A DNA stretch of 64,000 bases from Drechmeria coniospora (GCF_001625195.1 NC_054389.1:4584520-4648519), one strand, 5' to 3'; counted from the first letter of the stretch, positions 21,558-34,600 are shown. The notes: a model not told the origin generated them from the sequence alone. A program made the numbers and translations.

Positions 21558-23265
21558 TTCGGGAACCAAAATAAGTACATGTGTACTTGCTTGCATACAC
21601 AGCATCAATAGTGGAATACATCATGTGTAAATATACGGAGCCTCTTGTTCGCTATATGAACCTGGGCCGGTGGTTTGCCCACCAGTCCTGTCCTGCTGTT
21701 ACGTCCCTGCCTCCGCTCCGGGGTTGCGTTTCTTGGCCGACATGTACGCGTCCGTTGTATCTTCAACGTTTCTTGCTCCGGCTCCAGCGCGGGCTCCATT
21801 CCCCCTTGGACTCTGCCACGAGCCTGCAATGCCGACGAAGAACAACGCGTTGATTTGTCTCTCGATGCCCTCCAACATTTCGGGGGTGATCCCACCGATA
21901 CGGACGTCTGTATTCGAGGAAGCACGCAACAATAGTTCCAGGGGATGTACAGGGTGACGAGCCCCGGGGTGTCTTTTTATTCTATTTATATGAGCAAACA
22001 CTGAATCTAAAAACTTAATGTAGTCGAATCGGTTGGTGGGTTGATCTGGGTGGTATAATCGCCATGCCCAAGGCTACAACGCATCATTTGCTGCAGCAGA
22101 CCTTTTTTGTTACCGCAAACCTGCTTCTACAGCATACCCTATGGCCTCAGTATATCTATTGCTGCAGTACCTGCTGTCGTGACCGCCTCTCGCCTGGCTA
22201 GCATTTCACCATTCGCACCCACCGCTACAACGTTGCTTACGCAGAGCGAACTACCTTAGCCAAGACATCCTGGAAGTCATGTTGCGTCAGGTACTGTAGT
22301 CAAAGGGAACTCCCTTTAAGCATTTATTAACCGCATGCTGAGAATTTGGCGAGTGTACATTGGCAAAAAGAAGAGTCGTCGACAAAAATAATGTGGCAAG
22401 ACAAAGTAGATGATGCGTTCGCTCGAAGCATTGATGCTCGCCTACACTTGACCAGCCACGAACACCACAACGAAACAAGTCGGTGCACAACAGCGGATAT
22501 GTTTGCCTAGCTACAGCAGACTAACTTCCATTCAACTCGCAATTCTCCGGGATACGTCGATAAAGCCGGTTGTGTGAGTGACCAGCACCGAAGCCTCCCA
22601 TCTCGACACTGACAGTCCTCACGCTACTCAGGACATCCCGGGGTATGACTGAATGATTACCCTCCACGGCGCCGTGGTCATGACTAGTAGCCACGCCCCC
22701 TCTGCTGCATCATTTCACAGCACCACGTCGCTGGAGCGGAAGACCGATTTTCACCACCGCGTGGTTCCCACTATATCGCCAATACTTCACTGCATACCAT
22801 TGCACGACAGCTCTGTTTCGCACATATTCGCTTAACGTCGGCTTCGATTTCCTACAGCATCCGTTACGAGCGTCGATTGCACGAAAATATTCTAGTCTCG
22901 TTGACACCATACCAATTTCTGCCCGTCGTCGAAGCTATGACGACTCGCTATCAGACAGACTATTTCTGGCCATCTTCCCCATACATTGATCATGTTGTTG
23001 TCGCGGCCATCCTTGAGACTTCTCATCCGTTCTCTCCCTCTCTGCCATATCCTATAGTCTGGACAATGGGCGGATGTTTGCGATTGTTCACACGTTGCTC
23101 GTTTGCTGCCTGCATCGAGCGCGGTCAAACCCCACACTGGCGCTGTAAGGCAGGGAGGTCTTCGCAAGGCAACGGGAGCAAATGATTGATGGTATATAGT
23201 CTATAATAAGTAGGCCCAAAGTCAACCAGTGCTGTTTGTATGGCTCAACGGTACGAAAAAAATTT

Positions 23266-23360
23266 GGTGGGCTGTTGCAATGGTAGCAAGTAGACCTCCT
23301 ATTGCAGTAGACAAGCCGCATCTAAGTCTAAGGTTGTGGGTTCGAGTCCCACGTCCATCG
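23266..23360 (+). tRNA. tRNA-Arg (anticodon CCU) with 23-nt intron
   Basis: A full cloverleaf can be drawn. Acceptor GGTGGGC (23266-23272) pairs with GTCCATC (23353-23359, two G-U pairs), discriminator G at 23360. D stem TTGC/GCAA, loop AATGGTA. Anticodon stem TAGAC/GTCTA with CCT at 23298-23300, read as the AGG arginine codon. An intron at 23302-23324 sits just after position 37, the canonical place. Variable loop AGGTT; T arm GTGGG-TTCGAGT-CCCAC, a perfect internal B box. A T-run about 13 bp after the end (CTCTTTTTTTT) serves as RNA polymerase III terminator. The mature form would be 72 nt before CCA addition. Confidence 0.92.
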
Positions 23361-26359
23361 ATTATGTACCTCTTTTTTTTGTCCCTTTCCTTGTTCATCA
23401 TTCATTTGATTTTGCAATGGAAGCAACGCGAATATCGCTCAAGGGACATCATGGCTCCGCACTCCGCACAATGGCTAGCGATCCGCTGGTTTGTGGCCGA
23501 ACGCGCGGCCGTGCCAGTACACCAAAGCCCCGCTCGACAGGTACGAGTACTTATGAGTATTACCAGCTTCTGCAGTAATACTTGCAGCGCGCGCACCGAG
23601 TTGGCGGGCCGTGCCTGCTGATGGGTGAAAGTGCTATTTGGCTCGTTGCAGTCCATCTGTATTATTACTGGTACGGAGTACTAACTTGGAATGCTGGTAA
23701 TAATAGTATCATTGGTATTACTCCGTACTCCGTAACACCATTGGTGTTCCATCCACAGTCAAGCATGGGAAGCTGTTCCCGTGTCTCGTGCTTGGCTGGC
23801 TTCACTCGCAAGCTGGGTCGGGTCGGTCAACGTCATCCGGAACAACACCGGATCAACACCGGATCACACCGTTCTACCTTGCTTGGTGCGCATGGGTCGC
23901 CCTGGCATTTATTCACTATTCAACATTCCGTTCGACCTCCCAGCGGGCCCAACATTACTGCGCTTGATCCCGGTCAAGAGAACAATAGGAAGGGACTCGG
24001 GAAGGGAAAGGAGAATGTGTTGCGCCATGGTATTTTGCGACCAGTAACATTGAAGGCTGCATTCTCCGTCCCAGGGCCTCGAACACAACTTTGGTCACCA
24101 TTAAAAACACGCCTTCATCTCCTCACTTTGACCGTCGTCTCTTCCTCGAAGTTTGATCGTGCATGCACGCCCCCAAAAAAGAAGCAGCCGGCGAAAATAG
24201 CAGAATTCAGATACCTGATCTGTGGTAGCAGAGCCCAGCATTAAGGAGGCTGTAGATGTTTTCTTGTCGCCTATTGGGACTGCCGCATAACACGAGTAGC
24301 AGGTACCGGGTAGGCCCCTAGCTTGCTGGAAATTGTTTAGCAATACACCGTACTGTACCTAGTACCTACAGTTAGTAGTAGCTAATTACTGTACTAGACC
24401 TAAGTTTCTTGCAAGTGCTAGCCCCAGTATCCTGCTAGGTTTGAACCCAGGTGTACGTACTGTACTGTGCTTACTAGGTACCTAGTACTTTGGTGCTGGT
24501 GCTGAAGCTGGTGCTGGTGCTGTTCGGTAGGTGCACATGTACTGGCCACCACAACTGGGAGGAGTGCGAGTAGGTGTGTTCGTACTCCGTACTTGCAAGT
24601 ACTGTTAGTTACTGTACAGTACTTGTACTGTGGAGGATTGCGGAGCCTGAGGGTTCGTTTGCAGGGGTGACGGCAACAACGGATGGATACCCTGTAGCTC
24701 TATTACTACTTGTCCTCCGCACTGTCACTGGTCAGTGATTAATTACTGACCGGAGCACAAGTCGTACAAGTAAGTACTGTACTGTAAGTATTACCTCTTG
24801 GAGCTCTCCAGCTATGACGGCAATCCAAGTACGGCGTACTCTCAGTGTAAGTATTCGGAAACTTGTACAGTACCACCCTCTGACTACAAGTACACTGTGC
24901 TGAAGTACAAGTACTTAAGTACGTGCAGTGCAAGTGATATTACTGCAAGCCCACCACCCGCACGCCGTACAGGACTCCGTATGGAGAACTAAAAGTACAG
25001 GTATTATTATTTTTGCTGGTACCATCACCACTCACAGGGCCCGCAGGCTCCAAGCACGTTCCGGAGCGCGTTGTACCCAAGAGGTGTAAGTACTAGGTAG
25101 GTACTGTAGGTACTAATAGTGCTTCGTGTACAGTAATACGTGTACAAGTATGTGCTGGCGCCGCAAGTATGTAAGTAGTAAGTAGTGCACGCCAGGGCAA
25201 GCAAGACCTTTGTCTCGCTCCGGCTGCTAGTACTAGTATTAGTATAGTACTTACTGTAGGGTACGGAGCACTAGGTACCTGAGAGATCTCCGCCGTATGC
25301 CTGACCAGTCGACCCTGCAGTGCACACAGATACGCCCTTGAATCCCGTATTTTTTGTTATCGCATAAAGTACGAAGCAAGTACTTGAAACCTACAACATC
25401 ACCAGCCAAGAGGTTGCCTGCGGCTGGGTACACCGTAGGTTCTGTGCAAGTACCAGCCGCTCGTGTCTCATTGACTGTTGCGCCACCCGTTGTGCCTCCA
25501 GCCAGCCAAGGAGGCAGCCGACGAAAAAGAGCGACCGCCTTGTGGATTTTGATGCCCCTTTGTTGGCTCTGGACCCAGCACACAGGACTCTGCTGGCGAC
25601 CTCAAATACAACGCTAGTTTCGCTGCTGAGTACAGTACGAGTATCCGTACTCCGCACAAACACCCCCAAAACCATGCGGCCGAGGCCTGCTCGCACCGCC
25701 GACCGAGGATTCGCGTCCCACGGTAATTACAAGCAAAGTTGACGCAGAAGTACCTGCTGCCTCTAGCCCTAGAGGCTAGGAGGGAATGCCCAATAATAGC
25801 AGTAGGTGAACGGAGAACTCCGTACAGTGCACAAGCACAGCTCCGCAGGTTTAGTAGTAGGGAGGTACTATTATTACGGAGTACTTGGGTTAGTATTCAG
25901 TCCTATTGTGCAGAGTGGGAGTGAGTACACGTACGCACAAGAACCTACTAGTAGTATAAGTACCTCTTGATACCAGGTGTACACCTACAGTACGGAGTGC
26001 TGCAGGTGGTACAAGCGCAGTAGTAATAGGACCCGAGGTATTACTGTGTAGAAACGAGTACGGGTACTTGCGTGCGGTATCATTGCTGGCTGTAATACTT
26101 GGGTACCTTAGCAGGTACTGTACTTGCTGTACCTATCGTACCATGACGAGAGGTACAAGGGGAGGTAGGTACCTAGGTACCGTCTTGCCTGTTTTAATCC
26201 TTCGCTCTCCCCCGACTTTAATCCTGACATACTCGCTTCACATCTCTCCTTGACGGCCTCGAGCAATCACACAACTTGTTCCGTAGCGCACCAAGCGATC
26301 GAGCAGAGAGGAGAAAAAAAAATCACTTCAGGGGAACGAAAGGCAACAACACCTTCGTC
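23361..26359. other. 3-kb AT-rich intergenic block
   Basis: After the polymerase III terminator no gene was found. 24330-26200 is dense in TACTCCGTA, AAGTACT and CTAGTAC motifs and lacks long frames with protein character. A 220-codon frame at 23582-24244 has no ATG-supported start, conserved motif or suitable composition. The last 120 bp before 26360 forms the leader of the RNA-binding protein gene. Confidence 0.45.
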
Positions 26360-27349
26360 ATGTCCAAGCTCTTTATCGGGTGCGTCCGTCTCGCCTCGGC
26401 CTCGAGCAATCCTGCTCTTCGTCGCCCTCCCCGCCCCCGCCTCTGGCAGCCTGCGATGGCGCGCAAATTGAGAACAAATCACTAACTCGCTCGCGCGTAG
26501 CGGCCTCGCCTGGCACACTGATGAGGCCACCCTTCGCCAGAAGTTTGAGGAGTTTGGCGCCGTCGAAGAAGCGGTACGTCCCATGCGCTCATTCCCAGTC
26601 TCCCGACACTTGCCCTGCCATTTCCTTCCACGGCGTCACATGCGTGTGCCAATCCGCCCACGATGGGTTTGGCACCGCCCTCGCAGCCCGCTCATCAAGC
26701 CGATGCTGTCCGAGCTTGGAGAAAAATTCTAACGTGCCGTCGCTCAAAAGGTCGTCGTCAAGGATCGCGATACCGGCCGCAGCCGTGGCTTTGGCTTTGT
26801 GCGATACACCCAAGAGGAGGACGCCGAGAATGCCATCGCGGCCATGAACAACATCGAGTAAGTGACCCCCCCCCCGCATCGTCCCTGCATCGTCCTCGTT
26901 GCCCTGCCCACCTCCGACGGTCACGCAAGCCGAAGCCGACGCTCACGCTTCCGTAGGTTTGACGGCCGAACGATCCGCGTGGACAAGGCTTCCGACAACG
27001 GCCCTCGCGGCGGCGGCGGCGGATACGGCGGCCGAGGTGGCGGCTTCGGCGGACGAAGCGGTGGCTACGGAGCTCCGATGCAGTACGGTGGTCCGCCTCA
27101 GGGTTCCGGCGGCTATGGCGGCGGTCCCCAGCAGGGCTACAACCCTGCGCCCTACGCCCGTGGCGGCTACGCTCCCCAGCCCGGATACCAGCAGGGTACG
27201 TTGATTCCCGAGCCTGCGTCGGGTTGCCGACGGTGATGCCCATGCCGGCGTCCGCTAACGACGTCGCAGGAGGATACGGTGCGCCTCCTCAATATGGCTA
27301 CGGGGATCCCTCCCAGCAGCCCCCTCCCCAGGGAGGTCGAGGGTACTAA
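26360..27349 (+). CDS. glycine-rich RNA-binding protein, single RRM
   Basis: Five exons, 26360-26379, 26501-26573, 26751-26857, 26957-27195 and 27270-27349, give 172 residues. The first exon is only 20 nt (MSKLFI plus two bases). One RRM occupies residues 1-80: RNP2 is LFIGGL (4-9) and RNP1 is RGFGFVRY in the middle of exon 3. After it come a Gly/Arg-rich segment ([13 protein letters not shown]) and a Gly/Tyr/Gln/Pro tail with [17 protein letters not shown] repeats. This is the layout of cold-inducible RBM3/CIRBP-like and plant GRP-like proteins, which bind single-stranded RNA and affect stability or splicing. A large share of the gene is intron, with introns of 121, 177, 99 and 74 nt. Confidence 0.92.
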
Positions 27350-28071
27350 ATGCCCCGGATGGCCCTAGCTAGCACGACCCCCCCTCGACACGAGCCGTCC
27401 TCCCCCGAGGGGCCCGTGTCGTCGGTGGGCGGCACCTTCTGGAGGACCTGACTTGAGCTATCTTCCACCCAGGCCGGCGCGAGCACACTTCGGCGTGGGC
27501 GGGACGGAATATTGACAATATGCCAGCACGTTGGTTTGATAATATACCCGGATGTTGCTGTCGATGTCTGGATCGATTATCCAGAGAGTTTGATCGGCGT
27601 TCTCGACTGCAGGAAGGTGTGAGAGCTGGGGCCATGTTCTTTTCCTTCGTTCTCTCTGTTTCCGTATCAACTCTTGCTTGTTCGTTTTGATTTTCAGGAA
27701 GGGGGGGCGGCATACTCGGTGGCCTTGACTCCATTGACATGACGTGGGGTGAATCGCATGCGGATGGGTGGAGGGGGGCATATGTCCGCAGCACTACATC
27801 GGTCCATATGCTATTACCTGTCTAGGCGAAAAGAACACAAGCGACGGCCAAGAGAATTGATAACGAAGATGGCGAAGATGACGACGCGACGGTCGGTCGG
27901 ATAGATGGCTGGACGGGTTGATGGGTGATGGTGCCTAAGGGGAAGTGAAGACGGGAAACTGTTGGGCAGCAAGGCAGTGGAAGCGAGCCACCACCCAGGT
28001 GACAAAAGCTTTTTCCGATAGCTACCCGCTTCGTGTGTCCCCCCACCCCCTTCCCTCCGGGCCCCTCACGG
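27350..28071. other. convergent intergenic region
   Basis: 720 bp between the stops of the RNA-binding protein and ChaC-like genes. It should contain both 3' UTRs. No coding or repeat structure was recognised. Confidence 0.5.
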
Positions 28072-29088
28072 CTACGCCTTTTCAATCTCCTCGGCTTCCA
28101 TCGTGCTGGTAGGCTGCCTAAAGTGCACGTCATGGATGAGCTCGAGCGCGTCCGCATCTCCAGCCTTGTTCGTGACGGGATCCTGGTCGAGAGCGCGACG
28201 TTCGAGCGCCCTCATGCGGGCGGCGAGGTCGCTGATGTGAACATCTCCGCTCTCGGGACCCAGCTCGTGGAGAGCGGCGTCGAGGTTGTACAGATACTCC
28301 TTGTTGAGGCCGCTCGGGCCGCGGCTGGCGAGGATGTGCTCGGCGAGCTTCTGGGGGTCCTGTGGCCCGACGAACTGCTCGTTGTCGGGCGTTCCGATGT
28401 AGACGAGAGTCGTGAGGGGCGGTGAGCCGTCGGATGGGTGGAAGGGCGCGTAGTGGATGGAGTAGCCGTTGATTTCGCGAATGTCAAGGTACTGCTTGAC
28501 CTCGGCCACATGCTGCGGCATGATGCGGTAGGCGACGCCCCAGACCTTTTGCGGGGCCGAGTCGTGGTGATCCGCAAGCCTTTCCCAGTACTCCCTCTCG
28601 ATGAGGGTGACGACGCGGCCGGGGGCTTCGGGCGTACCCCTGTGGTCCTCGCTACACCGCGGGCATCAGCGGATGAGGCGAAATCTTGGATCGTTGATAC
28701 TACCTGGCCTGGAGAGAATGTGAGCCGACTCGACAGCCGAGGAGGGGCACTGGGGGATGTGGAGAGGGGGGGGGGGGGGGGGGGGGGCGCATTGCGAACC
28801 TGCCAGAATCTCCGGACGAAGCCCGTCACCCAGCCTGGTACCCTCTTATCTGCGGGCGGCAAAAAGAAAGGTCAACTCGGTCGGTGGGTGAATCGGGGAG
28901 CAGACGATGAGGCGGACGCAGACGAGTACCTACCGAAATGCGGTGGCGGTTTCCATATCAGGCTCCTGAACGGCGAAATAAGCTGCTGCTTTCTCGTGAC
29001 GATGGCCATGCTGAGCGAATGGAAAAATATATGCGTACCCGTATCCGTAGAGCCAGAATTCTGCGTTGTCCTCTGGTGAGAGGGACAT
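28072..29088 (-). CDS. GCG1: ChaC-type glutathione gamma-glutamylcyclotransferase
   Basis: Four exons on the minus strand, 29088-29039, 28965-28934, 28849-28800 and about 28647-28072, give 235 residues. The joined N-terminus reads FWLYGYGSLIWKPPPHFDKR, then VPGWVTGFVRRFWQ and DHRGTPEAPGRVV, the ChaC family start with its YGSLIW substrate loop. YLDIREINGY carries the expected catalytic Glu. The enzyme degrades cytosolic glutathione to 5-oxoproline and Cys-Gly. The third junction is the weakest: donor GTTCGC and an acceptor that could be placed six bases apart, so one or two residues after RRFWQ are unsure. That intron also contains a run of 22 G on the plus strand. Confidence 0.88.
28766..28787. 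repeat. G22 homopolymer inside a ChaC intron
   Basis: Twenty-two consecutive G on the plus strand, so a C tract in the transcript, between donor and branch point of the third ChaC intron. Length may be unreliable in short-read assemblies. Confidence 0.8.
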
Positions 29089-30393
29089 GACGGAAGCAAA
29101 GAACGGCAAGTGGTGTCTAGCCCGACGAGGATTGGATGGGGATTTGATATCAGACCTTGCAAGCGAACAGGTGTTCGTGTAGAAGTAGGAGAGGAAAGGA
29201 CGAGAGGAAATCTGTAGTGCGTACAGCAATCGGTTTGAGGATGGACGACGGTGAGTGCGACGAGAGAAGCGAGCGGCGAGTAATTGGCTGCTGTAAGTGA
29301 AGCTTGGCATGATCCGGCCAGACGAGGCAAGCGAGGTGCTACGTCAGTAGGAGCGCTCCTGTGTTCACGTTAGTACCCTACTGCTATTACAGCACACTGC
29401 TATTAATGCTCTACTCCGTACTCCGTGCCACCAATACTTGTGGACCTAACCGAGTTGCAAGTACTCCGTATTTGTACTCTGTATTAGTGCTAACTAGCAG
29501 TCAAATCCAGCGGCGGGTCGCCGACAACGCCCTCTATCTGGGGCATATGTGTGCTAAGCGAACGTGCTGTGGAGGACCTAACAATGTCCACTAGTAGCTT
29601 TAGGTAGGTGCCTGGCATTGGGGAATGCACTTGAAACAATAGGCGTGCAGTGGTAACGCAACCAACTAATCAAAAGACACAGGGGCACTGGCCATGGGCG
29701 AAGCACTGCATCATCACAGAATGTCGTCTTATCGTGATCTGGCAGGTTCGGCCAGAGCTCGTTTCGTCCTCCTCATGCCACACCACGACCATGAATGGCC
29801 ATTCTCACAGGCTCTGCAAAATGCTGGAGCCACTGGAGCAAATGACTCTCGTACAAGCGCCGGTGTCTGGTTCTACCGCCTTTTTTAAGCGCTTGACGCC
29901 CAACGTACCCAGCCTGACCGAACCGCCAGCAACGGTGGCTGAGAGTTAGAGCAAACCGGCTGCTGGATGTTCCATCCTACTAATATCCGACTTTTCCTCA
30001 CACGCTGCGCATCATCCTCGTGAGGTTCAAGCCATTCATGCCTCTCATCTATTTTCCGTGAATCCCGATCCAAGGCTAGGAGAAGCGCCGTGTGCGGATC
30101 GACGTCCGGGGGGGAGGGTCGTATTGTTGACACTCTGTTGTTGTTTGCGGCCACGACGTCAGTCCGTCCATCCGTCAGCAAGGCAAGCCCAGGACCAAAA
30201 GCTAGCACCTCTGCCCCGCGCTGCGGCTCTCTTGGCGGCAGCATCCCCGATCCAGTCGCTTCCACCACCTTTTCTCTTCCATCCTCCTCTTTTCGCGAGA
30301 GACCTTTTGTCGTACACTACCTCGTCTCGCGTCTCGTTCCTTCTCGAAAAGGGTGCTAGCAACGGGCGTCACCGTCTAGACGCCACCGTCGAG
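29089..30393. other. divergent intergenic region
   Basis: Upstream region shared by the ChaC-like gene and PEF1. The centre (29340-29640) is AT-rich with TACTCCGTA motifs. The last 350 bp before PEF1 is CT-rich and leader-like. No gene was found. Confidence 0.5.
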
Positions 30394-31662
30394 ATGGCAT
30401 ACAACAGACCTTACGATCCGGATGCCCTGCCAAGGTAAACTCTTGCCCCTTGCCCATGATCCTCCCCTGTCGGAGAGTCGATTGACGGAAACGACGGATG
30501 ACGACGGATGACGACGGATGGCTGACGACTGTTTGTTTGACCTTCAGATTTGCCGAGCCCGAGCCCGTACGTATTGACCGTCGCAGCAAGCCTCCGAGCA
30601 CGCTATGAGATCAGTGAATTGACCCCAGCCTCGTGTGCTTTCAATAGAAGGGTGGCCAGGCTACTTCCCCGGCGAGCTCCAAACCGGCGGCTCAGCGATA
30701 TGAATCCAAGCCGCCGCCGCCGGTGCCTCAGAACCAGCATCAGCAACACCAACAGCAGCAGCATCAGCAGCACCAACAGCAGCAGCATCAGCAACACCAA
30801 CAGCAGCAGCATCAGCAGCACCAACAGCAGCAGCACCAACAGCACCAACAGCAGCAGCATCAGCAACACCAACAGCAGCAGCATCAGCAGCAACACCAAC
30901 CACAGCACCCTCCTCCGCCTTCGCAGAAGAAGCCGTCATACTCCAAGCCGCCGTCCTTTTCGCACGGCTCGTCGCCATACGGCTCCGGTTCTCCGCCGCG
31001 TCCTCCCGCGCAGTCTCAGGGCGGCCACCCGCAGCAGCAGGGCTCCCGACCGCCGCTCTCGCCGGCGCTAGGCGGCAGTTCGGGCGCGGACCCGACCCTC
31101 CTGCCGCTCTTCCGAACGGTCGACAAGGACGGTACGTGGCTCAGCATGACGGCCTCGATGGCGATGGCGATGGCGATGGCGACTTACCTCGGGTCTAGGC
31201 ACGGGTCAGCTCTCGGAAAGGGAGCTCTCGACTGCGCTCGTCAACGGCGACTGGACCGCCTTCGACATTCATACGGTCCGGATGATGATTCGCATGTTCG
31301 ACTCGGATCGCAACGGCACCATCAACTTTGACGAGTTCTGCGGTCTCTGGTCCTTTCTCTCCTCCTGGCGCACCCTCTTCGACCGCTTCGACGTCGATCG
31401 CAGCGGCAACATCTCCATGACCGAGTTCTCGGACGCCCTCGTCGCTTTTCGCTACCGCCTCAGCCCCCAGTTCGTCGAGCTGCTCTTCCGCACCTACGAC
31501 AAACGGCGCGAAGGCGTCATGAGCTTCGACCTCTTCGTTCAGAGTTGCATCTCCCTCAAGCGCATGACTGACATCTTCAAGAAGTACGACGCCGACCGGG
31601 ACGGCTTCATCACCCTCAGCTTCGAGGACTTTTTGAGCGAGATTCTGAAGCAACTTCAGTAG
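30394..31662 (+). CDS. PEF1: penta-EF-hand calcium-binding protein (PEF1/ALG-2 type)
   Basis: Exons 30394-30434, 30548-30566, 30648-31131 and 31199-31662 give 335 residues; exon 2 is just 19 nt. The N-terminal half is low complexity: MAYNRPYDPDALPRFAEPEP, then a long Gln/His block encoded by CAG/CAC repeats and a Ser/Pro/Gly stretch. The C-terminal 160 residues hold five EF-hands: DKDGTGQLSERE (179-190), DSDRNGTINFDE, DVDRSGNISMTE, the degenerate DKRREGVMSFDL, and DADRDGFITLSF. This is the penta-EF-hand fold of yeast Pef1, human PEF1 and ALG-2, calcium-dependent dimers acting in membrane traffic and polarity. The last hand is the dimerising one in this family. Confidence 0.93.
30742..30905 (+). 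repeat. coding CAG/CAC minisatellite in PEF1
   Basis: Units of about 24 nt (CAACACCAACAGCAGCAGCA and similar) encode QHQQQQHQ-type repeats. The units are nearly identical, which suggests recent expansion and likely length differences between strains. Confidence 0.88.
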
Positions 31663-34600
31663 CGGCATGGCATCGAGACCCCATGGCGTACCTGCATGTC
31701 ATGGGCGAGCAGAGTTGGATGACAGGCCAGCTTCGGGCGGAGTCTCCTTTGCGAAGCGGCCGAGCCGTCGTTGGACCGGTGCCGGGATGCCTGCTTGCTC
31801 CTCGCTCGACTTCCGCCACGGTCCAGCGTTGGCCATCCAGCGCTGCAGATGTCGGCGCCTGCCTGCGGCGCGAATCATGGAGCGCTTCAGCCGAGGCATC
31901 TACGGCGCTAGGAAGGTCGGGGTTGGCGTGGCGGGCTGCGACGGAACCTGGCTGGATGAGAGATCCACGGTTGTATCTTGGGCGGCTAGGGCTCGGGCAA
32001 GGATGGCAGGATGGCATGTACGAAGAAGCTGCCGCCTCGCCTTTGCTTCCTTCCGTCATTGCGGTACAGGGGACACCTGCGTGACTTGGGCCATCGCGAC
32101 GGTTGGGCGAGAGAGGTTGTGCGGAAAATGCGAACCGCAACCCATAATAGTACGTAATCTCAGATTCGGCCAAGGTTGCGCCCAGCGTTCGCCGGACACA
32201 AATCTATCAAGCAATGACTAGAACAAGGCGACGCATCAGTCGTCCCGTGCGCAAGGGGCGGTGAAGTGGTGAAGTCAAGAATCGGACGGGGACGGAACGT
32301 CATGGATGAGCCTGGTGGTGCCTCGGCCAGGGCGGCGATGGACGCGGAATCTGAACGGCCAGGCTTCCGGATCTCACATCGCCGCACCCGGGAACGGCTT
32401 GGAAGGTGATGATGGTTGATGGTGATAGGCACGACAGTGCACGGTACGTAGGTGGCCTGGTGACCGCCACTCACGATGGCGCAGGTGACGCAGGCAAAAC
32501 CTCGTGAGTAGTCGGGGACCGTCGCGGGGATCCATGGTCACCGGCTCCACGCAGCTCGCAGGCAGGGTTTAACAGGGAACAGTGAGGAATGGCATGGCCT
32601 AGTGACCGCTTGGTAGCTTTGGGATTTTACTAGCCACTGCCTAGATGAAGGGAGAAATTGACGAAGTGGTGTCGTGATGCAAACACCTGCTACTCGTCCA
32701 CGTACGACTATTGATATTACCGCTACGGAGGTAGTTTATTGGCTTGTCCCTACTCCGTACACGGCTGCTTGGTTTAGTACGCAGCAGTGCTGCATGTTGG
32801 ATAATACTTGGAATACCTGCTAGAGAGCTGTCAGTACTTGCTACGTTCGGACCTTGACAGTGGCTACCAGTAATCACGCATGGAGCCGAAGCAAGCACGC
32901 TTGTCGCAAGCTCACAACAAATAGAGGTCTGTGCCATATTACCAAAGAACCAAGGCAACGTATCAATGCATGAGCACAGTGCATACTTGTAGGATGCAGG
33001 CTGGCGGGGAGCTGTCATGTGCTCTGCACATGATGATGATTCTGGGCTTACCTTGAGCTCATGTCTCGCTCGCTACTGGTACCTGCTGTATTACTTGATC
33101 GCCTACTGTACTTCTAATGCAGCGCTTGATGCTAGTACCGAACCACTTTGCAGCGAGGGCGATGTCATGTCTCCTACTGGCTTTGCCATCTGCAGCCCTC
33201 AACGTAAGTACGTCCATGCGGCGAGAGGGCGCGTGTTCACATGGTGCAAGCTCACGATGACGTGCGGCGATGTCGGTCGGCTAGCTTGACGCACACGACT
33301 GCCCCGACTCTGCGTGTTCAAGCTAGGATCCGAATGGCAAGTAGCTGAGCAAGCAGGCTCGACAGTAGGCTTGTTGGAGCTCCGTCATGCGGGCTGGAGC
33401 TTCGGGGAGGAGGGTGGGAGGGCGGCAGGGGGAGAAGGAGAATTGGCCGCGTCGCTTGGTGCGCTTGGCGACGCCGTCTGACACGTAGTTGCTACGAAAC
33501 AGTCGGAGGGAGTTGACATTTTTGTGCTGTCGCGGACGCTCAGGCGGGCCGGAAATGCTCTAGTTAATGGTAGAATAATTACAGGACGATTGTTGCGTGT
33601 AATACTTGCTGGTACTCGACGCGACGCTACGTCAGTACTGTTCTACGTGCACTTTGTACGTACTTACAAGCAAGCAATGCTCGTTTGCAAGTACAGTGCT
33701 TTCAAGTCGAGAGTTTGGAGGTACCTAGGAACCTAGTACTGAGGTACGTACTTACTTGCTACAGCCGAGGCACCCAAGAGCGTAAAGGGAGCAATAATAC
33801 CTGGAGACAAATGTTAAATTATTACAGTACAGTACTCTGTACGGAGTACTTGTACGGTGTACGGACACCAAAGTGCTAGGCACAGCACAGTAATAATACT
33901 TGTTGGAACCAACCTACCTTCAGCTGGGTTGGGCCCCGTGTGGCGGTTGAGTCCGGACGGGGTCGGACACGCCGCGCGGGGCTACGATGAGGCTGAGGCA
34001 GAGACAGAAACAGAAGCAGCTTGCCGTTGCCGTTGCCGTTGCTTCCCCTCGCCTTCCCTGCGAGCGCAAGTTGATGCGAGAACTGGCAAGCGCCGGCCGG
34101 TCATGCTGGCGAATTCCTGCTGTTTATTCGCTTGCATTGACGTCACCGTCTCTCACTCCTTCCTTGGATTGGGCCTCGGGGCGACGACTACTTGGAAGAC
34201 CCTTCGTTCACTTGGAAGGAGGGAACGCCCGATCTCAAAGTAAGTACCTGTGCGTCCTCTAATACTCCGTACAGTACTCCGTACATGCGCTGTTCAATGC
34301 GCCTGGAGGCCCCACACAACCCACACCAACTCCAACAGGCGAAAGAGTGATCAAGTAGGTGTGCAAGTAGGTACCGCCACTTGTACTGTGCAGCAGGAGC
34401 AAGGCAAGTAGTAAGTGAAAATGGCCGTGAACCAACATGCAATGGCATGTATTCCCCTACAGAAAAGTACTTGGAGACGACGCGTGGTCAGCAGTCCGAG
34501 TACGTGCGAGCACATGTACCATGCCAGTACTACCGAGCTACGAGTACGCCAAGTACTCCGTACGGAGCACTCCGTACTTGCCTGCAGACTGCAAGTACTA

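Larger units (their letters stand above)
20393..23265. other. gene-poor AT-rich stretch downstream of homocitrate synthase
   Basis: Contains a 24-bp minisatellite and a dispersed repeat copy (listed). Just after the stop, GTTAGATGTTGCGGATGCGATGGG is echoed about 60 bp later as TTTAGATGTTACGGATGCGATGGG. A minus-strand frame at 21699-22001 has a protein-like piece (GGITPEMLEGIERQINALFF) and may be a gene remnant, but nothing complete could be built. No gene was found from 22000 to the tRNA. Confidence 0.4.

Noticed and set aside
21699..22001. minus-strand frame with GGITPEMLEGIERQINALFF
   Set aside because: Looks protein-like for about 40 residues but no flanking exons, start or family could be found; kept only as a remark.
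23582..24244. 220-codon plus-strand frame after the tRNA
   Set aside because: Non-ATG start, includes TACTCCGTA motif DNA as codons, and has no recognisable domain.
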